Source: Pseudoneurospora amorphoporcata
Taxonomy: Eukaryota > Ascomycota > Sordariomycetes > Sordariales > Sordariaceae
Reading direction: 5' to 3'
Length of the DNA stretch: 64,000 nucleotides
NCBI GenBank assembly: GCA_033297205.1
Contig: MU859167.1
Span: forward strand, 54,743-118,742
Shown here piece by piece: positions 11,226 to 21,606 of this stretch (the stretch's first letter is position 1; every line of letters begins with the position of its first letter). The translations under genes and the position numbers were made by a program. The notes beneath the pieces were generated by a model that searched no databases, was not told the origin of the DNA, and saw only the letters and a list, made by a program, of their open reading frames with translations.

Positions 11226-14161
11226 TTTGGGCGACGGACGGCGGGATCACCACTGCAGCGAAACTGGGCGCTAGCGATTTGCTGAAGGGGGGAGCACTGG
11301 AATCGAAGTCTGCAGATTCTATTGTCGCTGCATGCGCATGACAGGCTGGTCGAAGTGTTGGGCGAGGTCGCTAATAGATACTAGGGTGTGTTGTTGTCGG
11401 TTGAAACTTGTTTGCTTTTTCTTCTTGTTTCCTCCTTGGTTTCAAGTTGAATGGGCCTTGGGCGGTAGGTAGATGATGGAGACAAAGGGCTGTAGGTTAC
11501 GGATCGGCCGGATCGCGGAAATCGGGGTTGGGAGGAGTGTTTGGTGGTTGTGTGACCTTGACCTTGGGTTGGCGGACGGGAACGGGAAGTCGACTCGTCT
11601 TGCTTGGTTTGTACCAAGTCTACTAAAAGTAAAGGAGGTAGAGGAAGGCGGGTGAGGAAGGGCGGCGACGGGAATGGGTCGTGTGGCAGCGGCTGGTTTG
11701 TGGTTCAGTTGGCACAAATTTGGTCAGCAGTCGCTGCAAAGGGCCCTGCTGCGTCCTTTTTGGTGCGGTCCGGGAAGAAGAGTGTGGGTGTGAGACAGAA
11801 CTTGCAGCCACGGCGGGGACGGTCGAGTGGGCGACGGGTTATTCATAAGGTATGGAAGGTATGAGCGCCCAGTACGGGCCGGCCAGTGACGCCCTGTAAA
11901 ATAACGCCAAGCCCTTAGAAGGAACTCGGCAGCGTTGCTTGGGTGAGGTGCTGCTTGGCCAGGCGCACCGACAAGTCCCTTCTTGGTCAAGTCGGATGGG
12001 TCAGGGACGGGGACATGGGCTGGAATGCGCATTCAACGCGTCGCCCGACACTTGCACTGATCAGATTCCCGCCAGAATTGCATTTTCCACATAAAAAACA
12101 TGCATCTAACCGGGTCTACATTTCTCGCCCAATCCCGATTTCCAAGCATTGAAGACCCGAGATGGTCAATTTTCAAGTTGCGAACATCCTTATTGTCAGG
12201 CAGTCATAATGCCTAGAAGATATCCATTGCTGACAAGCAGTGCCAAAAGCCAATACTGACACTGGATCTGATATCATTTCTCCAACTTTCCCAATGACAG
12301 ACGGGGAACTTGTCCGGCTGTGTAACGGAAGACACTCCAGCGAGACACAATGATGACGCTGATAGGTTCTCTTTCGAATTCATGTCATACACCAGCAGAG
12401 AAATGGAGGAAAAGAGAGTCCGAAATATGCAATGCGAGTCATCCAAAAAGGTCCAAGCCACCCGCTTCTTGAACCAACAGTCACAACGACAGGAGGACGA
12501 CGAAAACGACGGACAACGGTCTTTTTGAATCCCGTCTCCCACATTGAATCCCGTCTCCCACACACTCAAGGGTCCAACAAACGGCAACATTGGCCAAAGC
12601 AGGTGATCCGTGCGATCCGGGTACCAGCCCTCCAGCTGCGACATCCAGCCTTTCCAACCTTTCGCAATCGCAACACCCTCGCATCTTATTACTTCCCGCT
12701 GGTCGGCTAGCTCCTACCCTTCAGTTCCTCGGTACGCGGACTTCTTGTCGTCGTTGAAGAAGAAGGGTGTGGCCCGGGTCGGGTCACGGGTGGGCTGCAG
12801 GGGTTCTTGGTTCACGTTCATTTCCCGTTTTCAGGTTCCAACCACAACGCCCGGTGCTTGGCTGCCCAAGTTCCTAACAGCGAGCTCCTCTCGCGAGTAA
12901 CGCGCATTCGCGTTTTGGTACATAACGTAGTGTACATACTACCTATCGTACGCCGCAACACTTGCCCACTTGGCGTCGTCGCATCACCATCACCGTAGGC
13001 GCCTATCCTTCTATCCCTGGCTTGGCTGGTTTTCCTTGGCAGGGTGGTTGGTTCTGCTAGGCACCTAATCATCAACTCTCTTCGGAACCGCAACAATGGT
13101 ACCATTCTTGTAAGTTCCCAAGGTGGTACCGTCTGCACGTCTTGGAACTTTGTGTCCTTTGTTACCAAGGAAACTCGAACTCGGGAAGTAAAACAGAACT
13201 CTCTCCTTGTGGATGCCTCATACTCACCTCACCCATCATTTGAAGAGGATCATCTCGCTCCAAAACCAGCTGAAAACGAACGGCGAGGATATACAGGTTT
13301 TGGCAAAAGCTCTCGTCTACTGACCAACCCAAGACCGACGAATCAAAGCAAGACCCAGCAGCCAATTCAATTCTTGTGTTCCTGCGTCGCACGTGGGTTT
13401 CCCGCTGGGCCTCTCAATCTTTGACATTGCTCTGATTATTCTGCTGCTTCTGCTGCACAACATTGCGGGTTTCCATGCCTCTTGCTGGGCCGTTCGCCTG
13501 GCCGCCTCCTCTGAAACACGGAGGCTTTTCTCAAGCTTCCTTCACCGTCGGCGCTTAACTCGGTGCTCCCGTGCTCCGTTCCCTAGTCCGGTATTCGGGA
13601 TACGAGAAATCTCGGATCTCGGCCCAGTAGTATATGTACTCCCTTTTCAGCTTGCAAACTCGCCATGAAAGAAAAGACTGTTTCTCTGTTTAGTTGCACA
13701 CCGTACTTCATCAGCTGCATGAGCATCATGAGGCTGTCAGATGTCAATTCCGATTTTTCTTAGCTTCTAGACACGAGACCAAACATGCAACTCCCAAACC
13801 AATGGACCAATCTTGGAGTCAGCAATAGCGGGCGGGTATCATTAGCTGCATGTGCTTATAACGCCAAGCACGCAGCCTTCCGCGCTTTAGGACGGGGGGT
13901 GGAGTCTGGCTGGAGGAACTTTGGGAAATGGAGAAAGTTGAGGTTTTCATGCGGAAAGCTTGGCATGGCTTTTGTAATTTTCGGTTTCCCCGCCGCCGCC
14001 AATCCTCCACCTGGGCTTTGATTGGTGATTGGTCAAATCCGGACTTTTGGGAGGCAAGGGAAAGACAACCTAAGGGATTCACCATTTTGATGTTCGCGGA
14101 AAACTGTGATGCCGAGATCCGCCCACGCTGTTCAGTACAACTACTGTACCACGTCCATCTG
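11226..14161. other. Upstream region of aur1 and unique flank of the retroelement; no gene recognised
   Basis: Many short overlapping frames on both strands have no family features. Around 12527-12563 an 18-19 bp unit (GAATCCCGTCTCCCACA) occurs twice in tandem. Base composition is normal for coding-region flanks, with no RIP signature, until the retroelement boundary at 14162. Confidence 0.45.
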
Positions 14162-14166
14162 GGAGT
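14162..14166. repeat. Left target-site duplication GGAGT
   Basis: GGAGT directly precedes the 5' LTR (TGTGAGCG...) and recurs at 21602-21606 directly after the 3' LTR end (...CTGTCACA). A 5-bp duplication is typical of LTR-retrotransposon integrases. Confidence 0.85.
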
Positions 14167-14383
14167 TGTGAGCGCTCCCTAGTATTAAGGTAGGCACGGT
14201 ACGTACCATATGCACCTGCTTAACCTGGGCACTAGCTACCGCCTAGCTACGACAAGCGTAAGCCTAGCCGGTCTAGTCTTGTATCCTATATTTAGCTAGA
14301 CTAGCCTCTATACAATAAATGAGGAGGCTATCTTATTCTATTATATTATCTTTGCTAGTACTTTCGTACTATGTCCTATTACA
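14167..14383 (+). repeat. 5' LTR (217 bp)
   Basis: Begins TGTGAGCGCTCCC and ends CCTATTACA. It matches 20978-21601 once the MITE is removed; nearly all differences are C/T or G/A transitions (for example CCTATTACA versus CCTGTCACA). Confidence 0.85.
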
Positions 14384-15229
14384 TTCTAGTGCCCATAAAT
14401 CATCAAATTGACAACTAAGATTATTAATAATAATATTTATATTAACTATTTTAAGCTACTAGACTTTACTATCCTGACTTTTAAATTAAGCCTATAAATT
14501 AATTAAATGTAAGTCTATTACCTTATACCTAATACTTGATTTATAAATACAAACAGCCTACCCTTTCTAGGATTAACTTGTAAGAACCTTAAGTAACTTG
14601 AAAACGTTAAACTTTATAAAGTCGTATTTATTATTAGTAGATTTAACGCTAATAAAAGCTTTAATACTCTAATACGAGTTAATTGTTATTAACGTACTTA
14701 TTAACTACTACGTTTCTATTTAGTAAATTACCTTTATAGTACTAAAATTATAGAAAATAATTTCAATAAAGCCTATAGATACTAACCAAACTTTAATTTG
14801 AAAATTCTTACTAATAGCCCGCCGAAGAAGGAAGCTTATTTAAGCAATTAGGCGATTAAGAAATAATTATTTACGACTTTCCTTGCTTAGTAGTGGATTT
14901 TACCCAATGTCTAAAAATCTAAGCCTCTATAGGTTAAATTTTAATAGGAGATACTATGAGGACTGCTCTTACCTTACTCCTATTATCCATTAATTAAATC
15001 CTGTTAATTATATTATTAGGTAAACTTTATTAATCAAATTAACTTTTAAATTAGTTTTAATTATTAAATTAGCTTTAATTAAGTCAATTCTAATTTAATC
15101 AGCCTTAATTATTAAATCGGCTTCGATCGTCAAATTTATTAGGATCTTCTACCATAAAAACTTTCTAATTCATTTTTCGCATTTAGAAATTATTAAGGTT
15201 AAATGAATTTGCGAGTTTACTAATTTGGT

Positions 15230-15895
15230 TGTTAACGTGTGGCTAGTACTATGCCTTGTAACTGCCTTGTACTACCTTGTAATATAGAAGGCTGATTGCT
15301 GAGGACACTATTCCTTCTACGTCATGAAATCAGTCGACTCAGCCCTTACAGAATTTACTAGAACACAGAGGTTTTACCACTGCGTTCTGGATTCTTGAAC
15401 CTATTCAGCATTCTCCCTAAATTGATTTGTCATTATAGAATGCAACAGAAGCTTATATATTTAACTCTTTCCTTTTATAGTATAGTACTCTTACAAGCAC
15501 TTCTACACTCTAGAAGCTTCCAGACACTCAGCATTTATGTATATAAAGACCTCTCCTCTCTGTTAGTTAGTCACTCCTTAAGCAAGCAAGCAAGCAAGCA
15601 AGCAAGGACACTCAAGCAATACAATACGGTCTTTTCTTATAGTGCAGAGTTCACTATAATAAGTTGTTTTCCACAGTGCAGAGTTCACTGTAATCTTCTA
15701 TCTTGAGAGCAAAGTCCTCTCTAAGACCTCTTTTATAACACTCCTATTGTATTTGCAACTACGCTACAACTACGCTGCTTCCTTCAGCACTGCTGTCGTA
15801 CCACCGCTTCCGCTCCACTCTGCTACAAGTGCATAGTTCACTGTAGCATCCCTATACTAGTACTATCATCATAGGCTAGTTAGGGCATTGCAGCA
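15230..15895 (+). repeat. LTR-like repeat, plus orientation (left arm of an inverted pair)
   Basis: About 666 bp beginning TGTTAACGTGTGGC and ending GCATTGCAGCA, so it has TG...CA ends. The reverse complement of 18030-18681 aligns along its whole length. It contains an AAGC microsatellite at 15579-15606. A third copy starts at 63913 in minus orientation. It may be a solo LTR or one arm of an inverted structure; no target duplication could be assigned. Confidence 0.75.
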
Positions 15896-17271
15896 AACAT
15901 TGGTCAACTGATAAACTTCTACTTAATATTCTTAAATAGGTAAATAAAGAATTTATAATACGTGAATCCGTATTTAAAAGTTAAATACTATATATCCTTA
16001 AGTTTAAGAATAGTTAAGTTAGACTTAGGGTAGCTAGGACAGGAAACTGAATATAAATTAAACTTTACTTATTATAAAATTAATTTTTTATTAATTATAA
16101 ATTGTTTACAGACTAAATTTAGAACATAATTTTTTTATTTAATAGTAATATTGAATTTAATATTAGTATTTCCTATGTCTAACTATTCTACCGATTTTAA
16201 AATCTTTAAAATAAAAACACTAGGCTGGATTTAATTCTAAAATTAGATTTAAAATTAATAAGGTAGGTATTGAATTCCGTAAGTTTATTATTAATTTCTG
16301 TAAGTTAACGTTAATTAGTAATAGTTCTAAGAAGTTTCTTTGTATTCTCCTTAATTTAAAATTAAAATTAATAAAACTGGACTAAGTCGTTTCAATTTAC
16401 TATTAATAACGAATAGGAGTTAAAGATAGATATAGGATCAAGGTCTCTACAATTTACGGAAGCTATGCTAATTAACGAAGAGTAGGCTAATTTATTAGCC
16501 GCTACCTTCGAAAGAATAAAGGTAGCTTTTAATTAAAATACGGCCGATTTAATTATATAAACTTTTATTGTCTAGGATTAAACCTCCTACTACTACTATT
16601 TAACCAGCTAATAACATTACCCCTCCCTAATCTTTATTAAAAACTTCGGATATTAGATATTTCGATCCTTCTTTTAATAACCTATTTAAAGTAAAAATTA
16701 TATTGGATAGGAAAAATATTAAATACTACGATATATACGCGTTTTATAATAAACTTCTTATCTTCGAGAAGATATATAGTAAAAGGGAAATTTAGAAAGT
16801 TTAGACTTAGTACTTACAAGGCTTAATATTAATTTAATATTCTTATATCCTCTTTAACAATAACTGAGAATTCCTATTAATAAAGCAGATTAAAATTATT
16901 TGTAATAAGTTAAAAAAACGCTTTAAAATCGACTACTTAAACGCTATAAACTATTTTCGCAAATTCAAATTTACCTTATACGATATAATAAATAGGAAGG
17001 ATATTACTTTATTTATTTAAACGATTATTAAGAATGCTAGAGCTTGCGACTTCTTAAAGTATACTTAAATAATCACCGCTTTTAAAACTTTTAATAGCGA
17101 AATTTAATCTGAATCAGATAAACTAAAGATAAATATTATATTAAACGCCTTCTCTAAAAACGTTTAGGATAGAGAAAGTATTCTAAAGCATAAAATTCAA
17201 TGCTAAAAACTAGCCTCTAATCTATTAAAAACTCAACTATAATATTTAAATAACTGAAGTAATTAAAATTA
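15896..17271. mobile_element. RIP-degraded interior sequence between the inverted repeats
   Basis: Strongly AT-rich with stops in all frames. Fragments such as the region 16680-17000 read like eroded coding sequence (charged, Lys/Tyr/Phe-rich) reminiscent of a retroelement gag, but nothing can be assigned. Confidence 0.4.
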
Positions 17272-17273
17272 AA

Positions 17274-18013
17274 AGGAGGTCAACTTGGACTGTACCCTTC
17301 GTTAACGCACACTATAGCCCCACCCTCCCGAACGCTTAGATGTATTCTTTCAAAAATTTTAGCTAGTTTCTACGCTAAAACTTAGTATTACATTCTTTTG
17401 TAACTTGCCATCAGACAGAAGCGCCCATATGCAACAGCTTAGATTTATAGCGTACCTTTATAGCGCATTTATAGGGGAGTTAGTGATACGATCGTAAATT
17501 TTTCTATTATGATCAATCGGTCGCACTCAATTGAACACGACTGCTTGCATCGGTCGCTTACGTCCGCCGAGTCAGCCATTTGCATTACGATTAGTTAAGG
17601 AAACGCATAGAAAACTAATGTATTATTTAGTATAGCTGACTAGATGCGCGCGCCTTATTTACTTCATAATACGACGTGCTAATGTTGAGGTAGATTAATT
17701 GATAGTGATATAGTGATGCGTACGATAGTAGTTTGATATAGGAAGCAATACGACAAGGTACAAGTGCTAGAATCTAAATAAGTTAGACTGCCTAGACTAG
17801 ACTAGACTAGACTAGTGTGGCTAGTATAGTACGATTGTAGGAGTCTAAACGTGTAATAGATTGAAATCTAGGTCTTGGTAGGCGTGGTACGAGCTAGACT
17901 GGCGCGAGATCATAGCGGGATTAAGATAGAATGTCAGGGTTAGGGTTATGTATAGAGGAAAAAGTAGGTCTATAGTATACGTTAACGAAGAGTACGGTCC
18001 GAGTTGACCTCCT
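17274..18013. mobile_element. TIR element C, about 740 bp, non-autonomous
   Basis: The ends form inverted repeats of about 33 bp: AGGAGGTCAACTTGGACTGT on the left, and on the right the same sequence in inverse with three transitions. There is no open frame. The interior from about 17590 to 17960 is homologous to the interior of the element at 18989-19884, though the termini differ. A truncated copy of the left end lies at 63788-63910. The flanks both carry TAAAATTA (17264-17271 and 18014-18021), a possible 8-bp target duplication, but the left boundary is then off by two bases. Confidence 0.7.
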
Positions 18014-18029
18014 TAAAATTAATACTATT

Positions 18030-18681
18030 TGCTACAATGTTCTAACTAGCCTATAATAATAGTACTAGTATAAGGATGTTATAGTAAACTATATACTTGT
18101 AGTATAACGGAGCGGAAGCGGTAGTACAATAGCAGTGCTGAAGAAAATAGCGTAGTTGTAGCGTAGTTGCAGATACAATAGAAGGATGTTGTAAAAGAGG
18201 TCTTAGAGAGGACTCTGCTCTTAAGACAGAAGATTATAGTGAACTCTGCACTATAAAAAAGACTGTATTGTATTACTTAAGCTATGCTTACTTGCTTGCT
18301 TACTTGCTTAAGGAGTAACTAACTAACGAAGAGGAGAGGTCTTTATATACATAAATGCTGAGTGTCTGGAAGCTTCCAGAGCGTAAAAGCTTCTTATAAG
18401 TTAGTAGAAGTGCTTGTAAGAGTACTATACTATAAAAGGAAAGAGTTGAATCTATGAGCTTTTGTTGCATTCTATAATGATAAATCAATCTAGGGAGAAT
18501 GCTAAACAGGTTCGAGAATCCAGAATGCAGTAGTGAAACCTCTATATTCTAGTAGATTCTATGAGGAGCTAAGTCGACTAATTCTATAATGTAGAAGGAA
18601 TAGTGTCCTCAGCAATTAGCCTTCTGTACTACAAGGTAGTACAAGGTAGCTACAAGGCACAGTACTAGCCACACGTTAACA
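18030..18681 (-). repeat. LTR-like repeat, minus orientation (right arm of the inverted pair)
   Basis: The reverse complement of 15230-15895, more heavily RIP-mutated, with TG...CA ends when read on the minus strand. The short frame at 18300-18488 minus parallels 15395-15706 plus and is only an echo of the repeat. Confidence 0.75.
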
Positions 18682-18988
18682 AGTAGGTAAGTTTACGAAT
18701 AATAGACCTATGCAAGCTTCGTTATAATAAAAATAATTAAATTAATATTCCTTTCCAATAGCTATTAATAATTTAAAAGCGCAGGAAGGTCCGTCTTCTT
18801 TCTTTAAATAATATTTTATAATTGTATTGATCTTCCTATATAAGAATATGTATAAGTCTTTTTTCTTAAAGGTATAACGTACGTTAGCTATTTCTTAGTA
18901 ATTTCCTAATTGAAAAATACAATAGTTTTCTTGACATTATTCAGGGCCTCTTCATCTTCAAAATTAACTATATTAAGGGTTTTAAATT

Positions 18989-19884
18989 GAGAAGCGCTAC
19001 TCGCACGTTGGCAAAACTCTACTCGCACGTGGATTCACATTTTTTTTCCCATACATAACCCGAACCCGCTCGAAGTCTGCTATGGCAGATGTATTCTTTC
19101 ATAAATTTCGCCAAGCACATCTGGGCATTTCAATCTTTCAAGGTTGCTATGCTATGCCAAGCCCAGATTCCAGACTGCAGCGCACACACCTCCAGATTTG
19201 CACCTAGACTTAGTTCTTACAGGGCATTTATATAGCAGTCTTATAGGGTACTTAGCGGCACGGTCGCACTTTTGCATGTCGCATTCAATTGAGGTCGCCC
19301 GATTGAGCTCGATTGAGCTCACTATACTGCACTGCACTCTACATTAATCTATGCGAGGTCGAGAAGGGGGGGGTCGATGAGACTATAGGGGATGTGAGCG
19401 CCACGGTCGCATGCGCCCGTCGGCTGGGTCACTACATCGGTCATCTACATCGCGATTAGCTGGGGAAACGCACAGAAAAATGATAGATCATTCTGTACTG
19501 TCGACAGATTCTGGCGCTTTGTTTACTTCATAATATCTAATGATGCGCGACGTAGTGGATTGAAGGATTACAATGTGGTGATGTATGCGATGGTGGTTTG
19601 GTAAAGGAAGTAGTGCGATAAGGTACTAGTGCTGGTGCCAGAAAATTACAAGAGTTAGACTGCCTAGTCTGGGTTAGTTTGGGCGTCCAAACTAGGGTAG
19701 CCAGTGCAGTACGACTGCAGGGGTCTGAACGTGTACTGGGCTGAAATTTGGGAGCTTGGCGGGCATAGTACGACCTAAACTAGTGCGGGACTATGGCAGG
19801 TCGCCAGGGTTCGTGTTATGTATGGGAAAAAAATGTGGATCCACGTGCGAGTAGAGTTTTGCCAACGTGCGAGTAGCGCTTCTC
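18989..19884. mobile_element. TIR element D, 896 bp, hAT-like non-autonomous
   Basis: Terminal inverted repeats of about 78 bp begin GAGAAGCGCTACTCGCACGT and are near-perfect (a few mismatches and one indel in a T-run). Within each arm the word CTACTCGCACGT occurs twice. TTTAAATT lies on both sides (18981-18988 and 19885-19892), an 8-bp target duplication as made by hAT-superfamily transposases. No transposase frame exists. It is much less AT-shifted than its surroundings, suggesting a younger insertion. It shares interior sequence with the element at 17274-18013. Confidence 0.85.
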
Positions 19885-20238
19885 TTTAAATTAGGCGTCC
19901 TATTTATCTTTAATAGTAACAATATTTAAGGATCGATGGCGAAAAACGTTATCCTATTTAATAATCGATTTTAGCGTAATCAGAATATCGTTAATATTAA
20001 AAATTATTTGTTCAATGGCAATCTTATCCTTTTAGACCTAAATAGCCTGCTTCTAAGCCTTACTAATTTAAATACTCTCTACAGTAGTTATTTTTGATTG
20101 CGGAGGTACAACCTTAGCTGATTTCTCTTTAAGAGTATATACTATTATAGCGAGATCGTTATAAATAGTACAGTCGATTCGTAGTAACGATATAATATAA
20201 GGCGGATTGTAATAGCAGTGCGATTAGTATTGATTAGC

Positions 20239-20263
20239 TTTTTTTTTTTTTTTTTTTTTTTTT
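20239..20263. repeat. Poly-T tract
   Basis: An uninterrupted run of about 25 T inside the degraded retroelement interior. Confidence 0.9.
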
Positions 20264-20954
20264 CATTAAGTGATGAGATGTTTGTTTTCCTCCTTGGAAA
20301 GTTTAAAAATTAATCTTATAATTATTACGAGCGACGTAGTTACAAGAGACGAGTTAAATATGTTAATTCTAGGTCTATTGTAGAATCACAAGATGGAGAG
20401 AAAAAGAAGAAAACATGCAAAGGCGCGCTACGAGCCTAGGGTTTCAACCCAGGGCTCTAGTGTCCTATACGCGTGGCACGACCTCACGTGCTCTAGCAAC
20501 GTCATGTTAATAGACTGAGTCCATGTGCCAGATCCATCCGCTAGTGCTATAATATAGAGCTATGAAAATTTAGACTGCAATACGCTAAACTATTAAAAAT
20601 TATTAAACGAGTCAGACGGTTAGTATATAAACTAAATTTACCCCTAAGTTAAAAGATATATAATATTATTATAATCAATTATTTCTAGTTAGCCTTATTT
20701 GATGTTTATAATAAATAATTATCTTAAGCTAAGCTGATAATATTTTAAAATTATAAGCGGACTATATTGTAAAGAAAAAGAAGTAAATACTTCATAGGAT
20801 ACGAGAAGCTAGGCGCTAAATACAAATTTCAAGTAAGCTTAAAGTAGTTAAAGAAAGAAGCTAGAATTCTTTTAGAAGATTTCGAAAAAAGGAAGAAAAA
20901 ATTTGTATAATTATATATATTAGATTTAGCTCGCGAGGGCGTATTATATTTTTT

Positions 20955-20977
20955 AGGAGAAGGGGGGGGGAGAAGAT
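20955..20977 (+). other. Polypurine tract of the LTR retrotransposon
   Basis: A purine-only run including ten or more consecutive G sits directly against the 3' LTR start at 20978. This is where plus-strand DNA synthesis is primed in LTR retroelements. Position and composition are seen; function is inferred. Confidence 0.7.
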
Positions 20978-21601
20978 TGTGAGCGCTCCCTAGTATTAGG
21001 TAGGCACGGTACGTACTATGTGTACCTGCTTAACCTAGGTACTAGCTACCGCCTAGCTACGCTCGTGCCTAACAAATTTATCCGCACCGCGCACAGGCCA
21101 CTCCAGACTTTAATGAGCTAGAACTTGGGCATCTTTTAACTAAAAGACTTCGTTCTTATTGCTTTAATAAGCTGTTAGAGCTCCTTCTAATTCTATATAC
21201 TCCTGGAGTATTTAGGGAATCTGGTCTATTCACAAATTAATAGGAATTGGTAAAGGAAGGCTGGGCCGCCTTGAGCTAAGAAAGGATTAATTTGTGAATA
21301 GACCAGATCCCCAAATACTCTGGGAGTGTATAGAATTAGAGGGAGCTCTAACAGCTCATTAAAGCAATAAAAATGAAGTCTTTTAGTTAAAAGATACCTA
21401 AGTTCTGGCTCATTAAAGTCTAAGGTAGCCTGTGCGCAGTACGGATAAATTTGTCAGGCACGAGCTACGGTAGGCGTAAGCCTAGCCGGTCTAGTCTTGT
21501 ATCCTGTATTTAGCCAGACTGGCCTCTATACAGTAGATTAGGAGGCTATTTTATTCCATTACATCATCTTTGCCAGTACCTTCGTACCGTGCCCTGTCAC
21601 A
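20978..21601 (+). repeat. 3' LTR, interrupted by a MITE
   Basis: Begins TGTGAGCGCTCCC and ends CCTGTCACA. It is split by the 403-bp insertion at 21062-21464; without the insertion and its duplicated 5 bp it is 216 bp and collinear with the 5' LTR. Confidence 0.85.
21062..21464. mobile_element. Foldback MITE, 403 bp, inside the 3' LTR
   Basis: The element is almost entirely one inverted repeat. The left half from CTCGTGCCTAACAAATTT pairs with the right half ending AAATTTGTCAGGCACGAG, with arms of about 175-180 bp around a roughly 45-bp unpaired centre. It is flanked by CTACG on both sides (21057-21061 and 21465-21469), and the 5' LTR shows the empty site (CTAGCTACG then ACAAGCG). It has no coding capacity. 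Family unassigned. Confidence 0.88.
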
Positions 21602-21606
21602 GGAGT

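Larger units (their letters stand above)
14167..21601 (+). mobile_element. RIP-degraded LTR retrotransposon with nested insertions
   Basis: The element is defined by matching LTRs, a 5-bp GGAGT target duplication and a polypurine tract next to the 3' LTR (about 20955-20977, with a run of ten or more G), which orients it on the plus strand. The interior is extremely AT-rich with stops in every frame. Copies of its parts differ mainly by C/T and G/A changes, as RIP produces. No gag or pol protein can be read. Subtracting the nested elements leaves only about 2.2 kb of interior, so the original was either short and non-autonomous or part of the nested material belongs to it. Confidence 0.85.

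Noticed and set aside
12432..13668. Several overlapping plus and minus frames of 60-126 codons
   Set aside because: Mutually overlapping, Ser/Arg/Pro-rich, no motifs, no splice pattern that would join them; treated as chance.
15395..15706. 103-codon frame, and its echo at 18300-18488
   Set aside because: Both lie in the two arms of the inverted LTR-like repeat; the frame is broken in the second arm and resembles no protein.
17935..17955. Telomere-like GGGTTAGGGTTA
   Set aside because: Only two TTAGGG units, inside a TIR element; not a telomeric array.
20430..20520. tRNA- or SINE-like hairpin (GGGTTTCAACCCAGG) on the minus strand
   Set aside because: The inverted repeat resembles a T-arm, but the box B sequence is wrong and no cloverleaf can be completed; it lies in RIP-degraded retroelement sequence.
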